Positions 18,450 to 28,251 of a stretch of DNA of 64,000 bases are shown one piece after another. Every line of letters starts with the position of its first letter. The first letter of the stretch is position 1. The position numbers and the translations under genes were made by a program. Origin of the DNA: Filibacter tadaridae (GTDB taxonomy: Bacteria > Bacillota > Bacilli > Bacillales_A > Planococcaceae); NCBI RefSeq assembly GCF_900609045.1, contig NZ_UXAV01000036.1:62001-126000 (forward strand). Direction: 5' to 3'. The notes beneath the pieces are model-generated. The model saw nothing but the letters and a program-made list of their open reading frames with translations, did no database searches and had not been told where the DNA came from.

Positions 18450-21400
18450 ATGAAACAATCCAAAATGAAAGCGATGCGGTGTGGACTCGGAATAACGGAT
18501 AATGCCCGAAAAGGGATTACGAAAGTTGCAAAGGATGAGCACGCCTTTTTTTCGATGCAAGAAGCCTTTGATGTACATATAGAAAAACGTTCGAACAATA
18601 GGCAAGGCAATATGTCATTTTCTCTCTACTTCGATAATGGTACGAACGAAATCTTAGCGAAGTGCTTAAACAATCGAGTTGCCGTTATGGAATGTGTGTA
18701 TCAAAATGATGGTTTTCTGGCAACAGGTTTTCAACTGAGAGGCAGAAAAGAGCCCATTCAGACAAATAGACGTCTACCTGCACGGTTAAAATTTCTTGTT
18801 GGACGCAGCACTGGCATTGCGATGCCAATTGAATTATATACAAGCATCCGAGAATTACCGATTGCAGAGGAACGTTCTGCATATGTGAAGAAAAGAATTG
18901 CTAGCTGGGAAGGGTATTTACGTGTAGAAGAAAGGAATGCGGATGTTGCTGATGTGACAGCATCTTTTTCACAGGCCAGTTTAAATGAAGACTTTAGTAA
19001 GTTGAGTATTGTTTGCACTGACCTGAAGGGGAAAGACTGGAACACGATTAAAGGTTTTAGTGCCAAAATGATTGGACTGCAATCTGATATCGGTAATGTG
19101 GTAAATACGGATAGGTCTAAGAGAATCGTAGAAATTGAATTGAGTCGAAAGTATAAAGAAATGGCTAGACGTAATGAATGGAAACCGAAAGCATATAAAG
19201 AAATCACCTTCAGTAACTTTGCCGCACTCAGCCAAGTAAAAAGATTGAGGAAAGGATTTAAAAATCTTCAAGATGGTCTTGCAGCCAATGCAAACTTAGA
19301 AAAAGTCCTTTTTGAAGAGCGGCCGGTTGTACGTATTTCTAAGAATCAGCAAGAACTCGTTTTTCATAACGAGCTGAATAAGTTCCAAAAAGAAGCAGTG
19401 ACAGGAGCCATGACAGCAAATGATTTGTATGTTATTCAAGGCCCTCCGGGTACTGGGAAAACAACAGTCATCTCTGAAATCTGTCAACAAAATGTGAAGG
19501 CGGGACTGCGTACACTTGTCGCTTCTCAAGCAAATCTTGCCGTGGATAATGCGCTTGGCAGGTTGCTAACTCATCAAGACATTCGGATTTTACGTTACGG
19601 GCGGACTGAAAGTATTGAAGAAGAAGGAAAAAAGTTCATAGAAGAAAACGTTGCACTTAATTGGAGAAATATAACGTTGGAGTCTGTTAATAGCCAACTT
19701 CAGTCAAATTCGACTAGGGAAGCGGAACTTCAAGCCGAGTGGTTAAGCTGTGAAGAACAAATACAGACCCTTCAAGATGAATTAGTGTTGGTAGATGAAC
19801 AAATTAGATTGAAAGAAGCAGCTCAAGCGGAGCACTTTACACGGTCTGAAGAATTGAAGAAACTTTATATAAAAATGAAAAATATAGATAGTCAACAGAG
19901 GGAATTGCTAGCAAAGCAGGTTGCAGTACAGAAATCAGCCGATGATCTAGCTGTAGAAATGAAACGAATTGAGCATCTCCTGCAATTGGAAACCAGTAAT
20001 CCTGAAATTGACCGTCAAATGGAAAGTATTGAAGAGCAAGTAAAACAACTTCGTCACTACATAAGTTACCGTCAAACCGTTCAAAGGATAGGCGCAACGG
20101 GAAATACAATCGCAACTATTCTTAAAGAAATCGAAGTGAAAAACAATGAAATTAGTACTTTTCATCTGTTTGTAAAAGACATTCAATCGTTAACAAAATT
20201 GGAAACAGTAAAAAACCACATGGCTAGTTTTGGCGTTACCGTTCCCTTCGCCACGAATTGGAAAATGACTGAATTAAATCAGTTGATTGATACGATTAAA
20301 TCCGACACTTCCGGTGATGATTACAGTGAATGGCAGGAACTAAATAGCCGGCTTTTAACAGCTATTGACATGATAGAGCGTTTGTTGAAGGATAACGGGG
20401 TTCATATGAAGCCCGTTAAAAGAAATGCAAATCAAAAGTTCAATTCAATAAAAGAAATACATGAACTGATAGATCGTGTGGGACGGTTTCTGGTTCAGCC
20501 ATCGACTAAACGAAGTCTTGAAACAAGAAACTATTCGGCTGAAAGGTATGACAATCTTGAAAAGATAGCCGATGCTTTAGAAATAGTGCGCGAAAGAAAG
20601 AACTATGCAACGAAACAAATTGCGAATTTTGAAAAGCAGAACCAAATTAAGTTAGACTCGAAAAAAATGTTTGCCGTCATTAAAACAGAAATCATCGAGC
20701 AGGTTAAGCTTTCCATTGTTGATGTGGAACAAGAAGTCGGCGTCTTACAGCGTAAAGTTGAGGATGAGCAAAATGTGCTTGAGAACTTAAAGCATCAAAA
20801 TGCAGAAATTCCGCAAATGCCAGAAGCAGTCGACGAAACGGCAGCAGTTCATTTGGTGGAAGAAGAGTTGGAAAAGAAAGTGAAAGTCTATGCAGACTTC
20901 AAGAAAAAGAGGGCGACTTTCGAGCAGTATGAGCATGAATTGGCGAGTAAAAAGAATGATGTACAAGACATTGCAGACCAATTAGAGAAGGCATCAGCAT
21001 CCCTTCAAGCACTGAACCAGGAAAGTAGTTCAGTGCAGAAAGAGATTAGTGAACAGAAAGAACAGCTGGCATCCTTAGTCGAACTGTTGGATAAAAATCC
21101 CGAAGAAATGCGTAAACAAACGTTGACATCCATCCGTGTTTTATCAAGTAAAGTAGAAAAACTTAAGGTGGACAAAAAACGATTACCTAGTATACATGAA
21201 CTTCAGAAGGAATGGTTTTCCCATCTTACAGAAGCGAATGAATACGATCTCGATGAAATTCGGAAACTGTATGTGAAGCACGCAAATGTAATCGGAACAA
21301 CTTGCGTTGCATCTGCAAGACGTGATTTCGTTGAAGAATACCCTACTTTCGACGTAGTCATCATCGATGAGGTGTCTAAAGCGACACCGCCTGAACTGCT

Positions 21401-22301
21401 GCTTCCCATGTTAAAAGGGAAGAAAATCATCCTAGTCGGAGATCATCATCAATTACCGCCGCTTATGGGTCAGGCAACTCTTGAAGAGTTACTTGAGGAA
21501 AGTGACAGTTTCGAAGAGAAAAAAGAGCTGGAAAAGTTATTGAAAGAGTCGCTATTCGAGCGCCTATTTAGAACTTTGCCGAAACAAAATAAAACAATGC
21601 TTGGCATCCAGTACCGCATGCATGAAAGTATTATGAAAACGATTTCGCCATTTTATGAAGAAGGGGATTACAGTCTTCAATGTGGTTTAACGGATTCCGA
21701 TTCTGCACGTGATCATCTGATAGATTCCCGATACGTGCAAAGAAGTGATCATCTTCTCTGGTTCGATATGCCGAATGAACCGAAGTATTTCGAGGAAAAG
21801 GTCAAAGGCGGCACCAGTCGGTTCAATCAAGCTGAATTAGACATGACACGTAAAATACTAATGGATTTAGATGAGGCTACCGAGAAAGCGAAAGTTGCTG
21901 GGACAATGAAACAAACAGACAAAAAAAGTGTTGGCGTCATTAGTTTTTATGGGGAACAGGTAAAAAGAATTGATCGGATGATACAGCAGGATCTGATGCC
22001 GCAACAGTTGAATTGTCGAACAGGGTCAGTCGATAAGTTTCAGGGGATGGAAATGGACGTGATTATTGTAAGCTTCGTGCGGAACCATCAGGAAAAGGGC
22101 GGTGACATCGGTTTTGCGAGAGACTATAGACGTTTAAATGTCGCCTTATCCCGCGCACGCGAATTGCTTATTATCGTTGGAAGCTCGGATATGTTCACAG
22201 TACGGGCAAAACATCCTAGTACCAAAGAGATGTACGGCCGTCTGTTGAATACTATTAAAATGAAAAAGGGGTTTAGGGATACTATAGGAAACGTTAAATG
22301 A
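18450..22301 (+). CDS. SF1 (Upf1/Dna2-like) helicase with a long coiled-coil insertion
   Basis: 1283 residues. An N-terminal domain of about 300 residues is followed by Walker A GPPGTGKT (about residue 331). A predicted coiled coil rich in Glu, Lys and Gln runs from roughly 420 to 930. The Walker B/motif II IIDEVSK (about 973), GDHHQLPPL (motif III), QYRMHES (motif IV), DKFQGMEMD (motif V) and LNVALSRAR (motif VI) complete an SF1B-type motor. The 640-residue insertion between motifs I and II recalls SMC-like or defence-associated ATPases. The ATG at 18450 follows AAGAAGG by seven bases. The next gene starts 24 bases after the stop. I cannot assign a pathway; DNA or RNA remodelling, possibly defence, is inference. 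Confidence 0.85.
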   Translation: MKQSKMKAMRCGLGITDNARKGITKVAKDEHAFFSMQEAFDVHIEKRSNNRQGNMSFSLYFDNGTNEILAKCLNNRVAVMECVYQNDGFLATGFQLRGRKEPIQTNRRLPARLKFLVGRSTGIAMPIELYTSIRELPIAEERSAYVKKRIASWEGYLRVEERNADVADVTASFSQASLNEDFSKLSIVCTDLKGKDWNTIKGFSAKMIGLQSDIGNVVNTDRSKRIVEIELSRKYKEMARRNEWKPKAYKEITFSNFAALSQVKRLRKGFKNLQDGLAANANLEKVLFEERPVVRISKNQQELVFHNELNKFQKEAVTGAMTANDLYVIQGPPGTGKTTVISEICQQNVKAGLRTLVASQANLAVDNALGRLLTHQDIRILRYGRTESIEEEGKKFIEENVALNWRNITLESVNSQLQSNSTREAELQAEWLSCEEQIQTLQDELVLVDEQIRLKEAAQAEHFTRSEELKKLYIKMKNIDSQQRELLAKQVAVQKSADDLAVEMKRIEHLLQLETSNPEIDRQMESIEEQVKQLRHYISYRQTVQRIGATGNTIATILKEIEVKNNEISTFHLFVKDIQSLTKLETVKNHMASFGVTVPFATNWKMTELNQLIDTIKSDTSGDDYSEWQELNSRLLTAIDMIERLLKDNGVHMKPVKRNANQKFNSIKEIHELIDRVGRFLVQPSTKRSLETRNYSAERYDNLEKIADALEIVRERKNYATKQIANFEKQNQIKLDSKKMFAVIKTEIIEQVKLSIVDVEQEVGVLQRKVEDEQNVLENLKHQNAEIPQMPEAVDETAAVHLVEEELEKKVKVYADFKKKRATFEQYEHELASKKNDVQDIADQLEKASASLQALNQESSSVQKEISEQKEQLASLVELLDKNPEEMRKQTLTSIRVLSSKVEKLKVDKKRLPSIHELQKEWFSHLTEANEYDLDEIRKLYVKHANVIGTTCVASARRDFVEEYPTFDVVIIDEVSKATPPELLLPMLKGKKIILVGDHHQLPPLMGQATLEELLEESDSFEEKKELEKLLKESLFERLFRTLPKQNKTMLGIQYRMHESIMKTISPFYEEGDYSLQCGLTDSDSARDHLIDSRYVQRSDHLLWFDMPNEPKYFEEKVKGGTSRFNQAELDMTRKILMDLDEATEKAKVAGTMKQTDKKSVGVISFYGEQVKRIDRMIQQDLMPQQLNCRTGSVDKFQGMEMDVIIVSFVRNHQEKGGDIGFARDYRRLNVALSRARELLIIVGSSDMFTVRAKHPSTKEMYGRLLNTIKMKKGFRDTIGNVK

Positions 22302-22325
22302 TGAAGAGTTTGGAGGTCCCAGTTA

Positions 22326-23078
22326 ATGAATGAGTTAAAAGCACGGTTAACAAAAGAGCTTCAACAGGATTTTAACGTGAAAATTATGGGTTCCTTATCG
22401 TGGAGTTTACCCATCCATTCAATCGAAGTGGAATTTAACACGGCAAAGCGAACCACGATGGATATCCTTATGAAAATGATGTTAATCACTTTTAGGAAAG
22501 TCGAAATTGAAACTGCCCAAGAGCTGAGTGAAATTCTTCTTGTGGAACAGCTTTTTATCAATGATTTGATTGACAAAATGTCGAGAACCGGTGTAATCGA
22601 GAAAAAGGAAGGTTTTTTCTCACTTACAGATACTGGGGTGGAGCAGCTGGAAAGAGGCGTTTTTGAGCACGAGCCGGAAATTGATTCAACACGAATTCTA
22701 TATAGTCCTAGCCATCAAGCATTTTTGAATGGGGACATTAAAAATAGTTCGCATAAAGAACAGGAAATGTATCGGTATCAAGTGGAGTTCGATGATAAAG
22801 GCGCGGCGTCACTTGAAGATAGTGTCATAGTGGACGCGCTCAAGACGATAGGAATTGAATCAAATGAAGGAAATGTTCAAGTTGTCGTTTCCGAAATTAT
22901 CTCTGCTTCAAGCAACGAAATCGAATGGGCACCTTGCTTGGAGTTTCATCTATATAACAAGGCAGAGGATATCATGTATGCACGTGTCTGGAATACGCTG
23001 ACGGAACACTGGGATGAAACGCTGGAAGCGCAGTTAAATGAAAAAGAACGGAAAAAGTGGCGAGAGACGTATCTATGA
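22326..23078 (+). CDS. Hypothetical partner of the SF1 helicase, winged-helix-like
   Basis: 250 residues, not recognised. Residues about 55-110 (AQELSEILLVEQLFINDLID, then MSRTGVIEKKEGFFSLTDTG) look like a winged helix-turn-helix with a wing. The C-terminal half alternates strands and acidic helices. GGAGGTCCC precedes the ATG, and a strong terminator at 23151 closes the unit, so it is probably co-transcribed only with the helicase. A DNA-binding or substrate-recognition partner for the helicase is the simplest reading. Confidence 0.7.
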   Translation: MNELKARLTKELQQDFNVKIMGSLSWSLPIHSIEVEFNTAKRTTMDILMKMMLITFRKVEIETAQELSEILLVEQLFINDLIDKMSRTGVIEKKEGFFSLTDTGVEQLERGVFEHEPEIDSTRILYSPSHQAFLNGDIKNSSHKEQEMYRYQVEFDDKGAASLEDSVIVDALKTIGIESNEGNVQVVVSEIISASSNEIEWAPCLEFHLYNKAEDIMYARVWNTLTEHWDETLEAQLNEKERKKWRETYL

Positions 23079-23150
23079 CAATGATTCCTTTACTCGTGTG
23101 AAAATCAACCATGTCCACTTTTGTAAGTTTTCAACAGTACTATCAAAAAG

Positions 23151-23191
23151 GAAGGCAAAACTAGTCGAATCTAGTTTTGCCTTCTTTTTTT
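23151..23191 (+). terminator. Terminator of the helicase unit
   Basis: GAAGGCAAAACTAG pairs with CTAGTTTTGCCTTC, followed by seven T residues. Confidence 0.92.
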
Positions 23192-23295
23192 GATTGGCAT
23201 CATTTTCGCGGACAGAGCATATAGTGAGTGGTTAAATGAAAGGATTTTAATAAGTAATTACTATTCATATAAAAGTTGAACAATTGATTCTGTCT

Positions 23296-23356
23296 AATCT
23301 CCAGCGACGGCATCCCCAAGCGCCAAGCGGTATTAGAAGGAATCTTTACGTCGACA
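23296..23356 (+). repeat. Dispersed intergenic repeat, short copy
   Basis: TCTCCAGCGACGGCATCC runs directly into CCAAGCGCCAAGCGGTAT and GGAATCTTTACGTC. It matches the two ends of the 18193-18316 copy with the middle hairpin deleted, same orientation. The rest of 23192-23466 has no gene. Confidence 0.75.
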
Positions 23357-23466
23357 TATATATACAGTCGATAAAATATTTAATTTAACTTAAATTTTCT
23401 GAAACTAAATCTGCTTACAAACTGTCTAATAAGTACATTATCATTTTGCCGAAAAGAGGATTGGTT

Positions 23467-24555
23467 ATGAAGAGAGAAAAAAAGAGGCTGTTACTAGTAT
23501 CTGCTGCAGTTGTCCTTGGAATGAGTGTATGGGTGCCAACTTATATATCCGCCTCAGCAGAACAAACCGGAGTAAGTACTCAAATTGCACAGACTATCAA
23601 AGGAACAGTTCTCGAAAATTGGGGCAGTGAAATCATCATTAATGGGGATGACGGTGAACGCTACCATATTGGGTTGCATACATTTACCGAGGAACAAATC
23701 CAGGCGATGAATTTATCAGTTGGCGCCTTGGTTCAAATTGAAGGAGAAGTGCTGGAAAGTTTCTCAGATTTCTATGACTTTAACTTTTTCGCAAAAAGTC
23801 TCCCTTCTGGCGTGACAGAAGATGACCTTAAGGTACTGGAAACCTTATACAATCAGGTAATGGCTTTGGAAAAGGATGAACGATGGGAAGAGACTGGAGA
23901 AGTCTGGATGCAAATCAATGAAATAACGAATCCCTATTATCTCGCTAATTGGGAACCAGAACCATTTGATGCGTATATAAGCATGTTTGAGTACATGTTT
24001 ACAAATGAGGACTTAGCGCAATTGGAGAGTCTGTACAACCAATGGATAGCACTTTCAAAGAAGGGGTTAGATGAAGAATCTGGTGTTAAAATGGATCAGT
24101 TTTTCGAGATTGTCAATAATTATTATGTAGAGCCGACATTTGAAGAGTATCTTAAAGACTTGGAAATAACGATTTCTGAAGAGGATTATTCAACTATCAA
24201 ACAGTTATATCAGGATGCCCTTCAGGCTACAAAAGACGGAAACCATCAACTTGCAATGGAAAAGTGGGATGACTTCGATTTAGCGATGCGTCCTTATTAT
24301 CGGACCGCATACCCAATGCCAACATTTGAGGAACAAATGGCTTATTACGATTTCGAGGTATCCGAAGAGGATCTTTTAAACTTAAAAGAAATTTACACAG
24401 CCATCCTCGACGGGGAACTAAACGCTAATTATGAACAAGAGGCTAGTCTATGGGAATCATTCAATACCATTTTAGAACCTTATTTTACGACGGTCGAAAA
24501 TATCCCCTACCGTGCCTCACAAGTTAAGGTTAATGGAAAGACATACAGTGGATAA
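23467..24555 (+). CDS. Secreted protein with four tandem helical repeats
   Basis: 362 residues. The basic start (MKREKKR), a hydrophobic core and SASAEQ give a clear signal peptide ending near residue 32. A small beta segment (IKGTVLENWGSEIIING) precedes four repeats of about 75-90 residues, each with a pattern like DLxxLExLYNQxxAL, Glu/Lys-rich helix, then NPYY or EPYF. Trp, Tyr and acidic residues are frequent. AAAAGAGGA precedes the ATG. The family is not recognised; a cell-surface or envelope role follows only from the export signal. Confidence 0.7.
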   Translation: MKREKKRLLLVSAAVVLGMSVWVPTYISASAEQTGVSTQIAQTIKGTVLENWGSEIIINGDDGERYHIGLHTFTEEQIQAMNLSVGALVQIEGEVLESFSDFYDFNFFAKSLPSGVTEDDLKVLETLYNQVMALEKDERWEETGEVWMQINEITNPYYLANWEPEPFDAYISMFEYMFTNEDLAQLESLYNQWIALSKKGLDEESGVKMDQFFEIVNNYYVEPTFEEYLKDLEITISEEDYSTIKQLYQDALQATKDGNHQLAMEKWDDFDLAMRPYYRTAYPMPTFEEQMAYYDFEVSEEDLLNLKEIYTAILDGELNANYEQEASLWESFNTILEPYFTTVENIPYRASQVKVNGKTYSG

Positions 24556-24573
24556 AGACTGCATTACCCGAAA

Positions 24574-24613
24574 GAATCAGCCCACTCTTAAAAAAGTGGG
24601 CTGATTCGTTTTG
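24574..24613 (+). terminator. Terminator after the secreted repeat protein
   Basis: GAATCAGCCCACT pairs with AGTGGGCTGATTC, followed by GTTTTG. Confidence 0.88.
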
Positions 24614-24697
24614 TGCGTAATAATAAATTCCACAAGGTTTAGACCATCGCTGAATGGGAATCCTCTTTATATTACTGTGTTGGATGGAGGAATTATT

Positions 24698-26275
24698 ATG
24701 AGTCATACGAATAACGGAAATGGCAAGTTACCACAGGATCCCGAATCATATTGGAGAGCGGATATTGACTTTCCCGAGTTTCCGAGTTTACAGGAAGACA
24801 TTGATGTAGATGTTGTCATTGTCGGGGCTGGTATTACAGGCATTACATCTGCCTATCTGTTGACAAATGAGGGTTTGAAGGTCGCGGTAATAGAAGCAGG
24901 GAAAGTATTAAATGGGACAACTGGACACACCACAGCTAAAATTACGGCCCAACATGATTTAATATACGATGAATTCATCAAAAACATTGGGAAAAGTAAT
25001 GCAAGGTTGTATTACGAGGCAAATACGGAGGCTTTGCAATTTATCAAAGCAACGGTGGACGAACATAAAATAGATTGTGATCTCACCACGCAAGATGCGT
25101 ACATATACGCCACCACCGAGAAGTTCGCACGTAAGATTGAAAAAGAGGCAGAGGCCTATAAAGAACTTCATATTGATGGCGGACTGGTTGACGGTATACC
25201 CTTCGATATTGAGACACAAAATGTACTTGTCATGAAAGACCAAGCGCAGTTTCATCCGACTAAATATTTGGTACATCTTATCAAGTTGTTCACGGAAAAA
25301 GGCGGGCAGATTTACGAAGGTACGACGGCTGTGAACATAGAAACTGGTGAGCAACCAACCGTTCTGACTCGCGAAGGACCTCGCGTCACCGCTAAAACTG
25401 TGCTTGCTTGTACGCATTTTCCCTTCTATGAGGGGGCGGGACTCTATTCCACAAGAATGTATGCAGACCGTTCGTACGCTCTTGCTGTCAAAACGAAAAA
25501 GAAATTTCCGCCGGGGATTTATATAAGTGCTGATGAACCAAATCGCTCTCTTCGTTCAGTAACGATTAATGGCGAAGAAAGGGTACTTATTGTTGGAGAA
25601 AGTCATAAGACCGGTCAAGGTATTGAAACAATGGAACATTATAAAGCTTTGGAGACCTTCGGTGAAGAAGTTTTTGGGCTTGAGGATATAGTCTATAGAT
25701 GGTCGGCCCAGGATCTGGTCACACTAGACAAACTTCCATATATCGGTGAATTGACTGCTGGACAGCCAAATGTCTTGATAGCTACGGGCTTCCGAAAATG
25801 GGGAATGTCCAATGGAACGGCAGCTGCATTGCTATTCCGGGATATGATTATAGGTAAAGAAAACACCTTTCAAAAATTATATACACCATCCCGTTTCTAC
25901 GCACATCCGAGCTTGAAAAACTTCTTGACCCAGAACGCTAACGTAGTAGGTCAATTAATAAAAGGCAAGCTAGATTCACCAAAAACAAATCCAGAAGACT
26001 TATCGAACGGGGAAGGTGCTGTTATTACCTTAGAAGGACATAGAAAAGGCGCTTATAAAGATGACAAAGGTGAATTGCATATTGTAGATACGACTTGTAC
26101 GCACATTGGCTGCGAAGTCGAGTGGAACAATGGTGAAAGGACCTGGGATTGCCCATGCCACGGCTCAAGGTTTTCATATACCGGCGAAGTTATTGAAGGC
26201 CCAGCGGAAAAACCGTTGCAACGTTATGACTATAAAATGATCGACAACCTAACATCGGAGGATTCCGGTTATTGA
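24698..26275 (+). CDS. yhfW: FAD-dependent oxidoreductase with C-terminal Rieske domain, YhfW-like
   Basis: 525 residues. The N-terminal DAO-type flavin domain opens with VVIVGAGITGITSAY (about residues 39-53). The C-terminal Rieske [2Fe-2S] site has Cys467-x-His469 (CTHIG) and Cys485-x2-His488 (CPCH). Electrons presumably move between a small-molecule substrate at the flavin and the cluster; the substrate is unknown. The same fusion is known as B. subtilis YhfW. The ATG at 24698 follows GGATGGAGG; an earlier in-frame ATG lacks a site. Confidence 0.88.
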   Translation: MSHTNNGNGKLPQDPESYWRADIDFPEFPSLQEDIDVDVVIVGAGITGITSAYLLTNEGLKVAVIEAGKVLNGTTGHTTAKITAQHDLIYDEFIKNIGKSNARLYYEANTEALQFIKATVDEHKIDCDLTTQDAYIYATTEKFARKIEKEAEAYKELHIDGGLVDGIPFDIETQNVLVMKDQAQFHPTKYLVHLIKLFTEKGGQIYEGTTAVNIETGEQPTVLTREGPRVTAKTVLACTHFPFYEGAGLYSTRMYADRSYALAVKTKKKFPPGIYISADEPNRSLRSVTINGEERVLIVGESHKTGQGIETMEHYKALETFGEEVFGLEDIVYRWSAQDLVTLDKLPYIGELTAGQPNVLIATGFRKWGMSNGTAAALLFRDMIIGKENTFQKLYTPSRFYAHPSLKNFLTQNANVVGQLIKGKLDSPKTNPEDLSNGEGAVITLEGHRKGAYKDDKGELHIVDTTCTHIGCEVEWNNGERTWDCPCHGSRFSYTGEVIEGPAEKPLQRYDYKMIDNLTSEDSGY

Positions 26276-26290
26276 CGATTGAATCAGCGG

Positions 26291-26317
26291 CAGCAGTGAT
26301 TTTTCACTGCTGTTTTT
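26291..26317 (+). terminator. Terminator after yhfW
   Basis: CAGCAGTGA pairs with TCACTGCTG, followed by TTTTT. Confidence 0.88.
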
Positions 26318-26525
26318 ACACGTCCGGAGACCGGTTACTGAGACCGACATCAATAGACGTTTAGAACTATGAAAAAAGGGGGATATAAAGTATAGGTCTT
26401 TAAGATGATGAAATCTCTTGAATTAAGGTTATATTTAAGATAGTAATACTGGTTTCTAGTTAAATGAACCGTATGGATTAAACTTATTAAATTCCTAATC
26501 CTATATAAAGAGGGGAAAAGCATGC

Positions 26526-28178
26526 ATGGAAAGGTTATTTAAAGATCTGTCCGCTGATCTATATCGTTCGTTTATCGGCGATAATCCTGATCCTATTTTC
26601 GTTTTGGATGAATACGAAAATATACTTGAAACGAACTTAGCTGTCACGAAGTTATTCGGATATTCTTCAAACGATTTTTTGGAAATGGGCTATAAAAGTA
26701 TACTGATTCCAAATTCCGATTACGATGTTGATAAAAGAGTACGCGGTGAATCCAGTGCATATCGGGCAACTGCTTATCACAAGAATGGACAGCTGCTTCA
26801 TTTACAAGTGAAGTATCTCCCTGTGTTGGATAACCAACAACTCGTTGGCATAATGATTGTCATAAAAGATATGACGGATCTCATTCGAACAAGAACAGCA
26901 TTGCAAGAGACTTCAGAAAGACTACGTTCACTTTTCGAGTCATCCGCCGATGCTATAGACATTATAGATTTGAACGGCGACGTCAAAGCGGTTAACCCAG
27001 CATTCGAGGAAATGTATGGATGGAAAGAAGAAGAAATTGTAGGCAGACCCATGCCGACCATCCCCAAACTGCGAATGAAAGAAGTAAATGAAAAACGCAA
27101 AAGAGTGACAGATAGCTATATCAAAGGTTTGGAGGTAGAACGTTTAAAAAAGGACGGTTCGTCTATAACAGTTAGTATAACAATATCCCCCTTGCATGAT
27201 GAAAAGGGCAACGTCATTGCTTATTCTGGAATATCTCGAGATATTTCGGAGAGTAAGGCAATAGAAGAAGCGCTAATTCGTAGCGAAGAAAAGTACCGAT
27301 TAATAGCAGACAATATGACTGATTTGGTTGCCGTAATTAATGAAAATGGAATCGTAAACTATGTATCTCCTTCTTTTCTCCCCGTTTTAGGATTTCCGCC
27401 AGAACAGTTTGAGGGAAAACAGGCATTTGGAAATGTGCATCCTGAAGAATTACATGAAGTACGCGGGAAGTTTTATGACTTGTTTAGAACAAAAGATGGC
27501 TGTGATATGGAGTTTAGGTATAAGCATAATACTATGGGTTGGATATGGGTTGAAGCAAAAGGGTCCTATTTTATCGATGAAGAACATGGCAAACCTTTTC
27601 TACTAGTCGTCTTACGCGTAATTGAAGAAAAAAGGCTATTGAGAGAAGAGCTGAAATCGATGGCCTTCCATGATGAGTTGACAGGATTACCAAACCGTAG
27701 ATTATTTCAGGAAAAAATGCACCAAGCCCTAAAAGAAGCGAAAAGACACCGCCGGAAATGCGCCTTGCTTTATTTGGATATCGATAAATTTAAGTGGGTA
27801 AACGATCATTTAGGTCATTCCACAGGTGACAAGTTATTGAAGCAGTTTAGTGAAAGAATTAGTCTTGTTCTTCGTGATAGTGACATTTTTTCACGCCAAG
27901 GCGGCGACGAATTCCTCATACTTTTACCTGAAATTGAGGATGAAGAAAGTGTTCGATTGATTGCAGCACGAATTATGGAAAGCTTACAACAGGAGTGGGT
28001 AATTGAAGGAAATGCATTTACCACCACTTCCAGTATCGGAATTGCCATCTACCCGAAGGATGGCGGGGATACGGATAAGTTACTGACGAATGCGGATAAG
28101 GCAATGTACGAGGCGAAAAAAAGCGGGCGGAATACCTATAGGATGTATTCGCAAGTTTCAAGTGACTTGAAAAACTAA
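26526..28178 (+). CDS. Three-PAS diguanylate cyclase
   Basis: 550 residues, no membrane segments. Three PAS domains (about residues 10-125, 130-245 and 255-370) precede a GGDEF domain. The catalytic GGDEF is intact at about residues 459-463, and an RxxD inhibitory site (RDSD) lies five residues before it, so product feedback is expected. There is no EAL or HD-GYP phosphodiesterase domain. It should make cyclic di-GMP in the cytoplasm in response to a ligand or redox signal at a PAS domain. AGAGGGGAAAAG precedes the ATG. It is monocistronic. Confidence 0.9.
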   Translation: MERLFKDLSADLYRSFIGDNPDPIFVLDEYENILETNLAVTKLFGYSSNDFLEMGYKSILIPNSDYDVDKRVRGESSAYRATAYHKNGQLLHLQVKYLPVLDNQQLVGIMIVIKDMTDLIRTRTALQETSERLRSLFESSADAIDIIDLNGDVKAVNPAFEEMYGWKEEEIVGRPMPTIPKLRMKEVNEKRKRVTDSYIKGLEVERLKKDGSSITVSITISPLHDEKGNVIAYSGISRDISESKAIEEALIRSEEKYRLIADNMTDLVAVINENGIVNYVSPSFLPVLGFPPEQFEGKQAFGNVHPEELHEVRGKFYDLFRTKDGCDMEFRYKHNTMGWIWVEAKGSYFIDEEHGKPFLLVVLRVIEEKRLLREELKSMAFHDELTGLPNRRLFQEKMHQALKEAKRHRRKCALLYLDIDKFKWVNDHLGHSTGDKLLKQFSERISLVLRDSDIFSRQGGDEFLILLPEIEDEESVRLIAARIMESLQQEWVIEGNAFTTTSSIGIAIYPKDGGDTDKLLTNADKAMYEAKKSGRNTYRMYSQVSSDLKN

Positions 28179-28202
28179 GGGCAGGAAATGGAATTTAAGA
28201 CG

Positions 28203-28236
28203 AAAACACCAGATCCAATTAGGATCTGGTGTTTTC
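28203..28236. terminator. Bidirectional terminator
   Basis: AAAACACCAGATCC and GGATCTGGTGTTTTC form the arms between convergent genes; it can serve both. Confidence 0.85.
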
Positions 28237-28251
28237 TATAAGCGGGACGGC

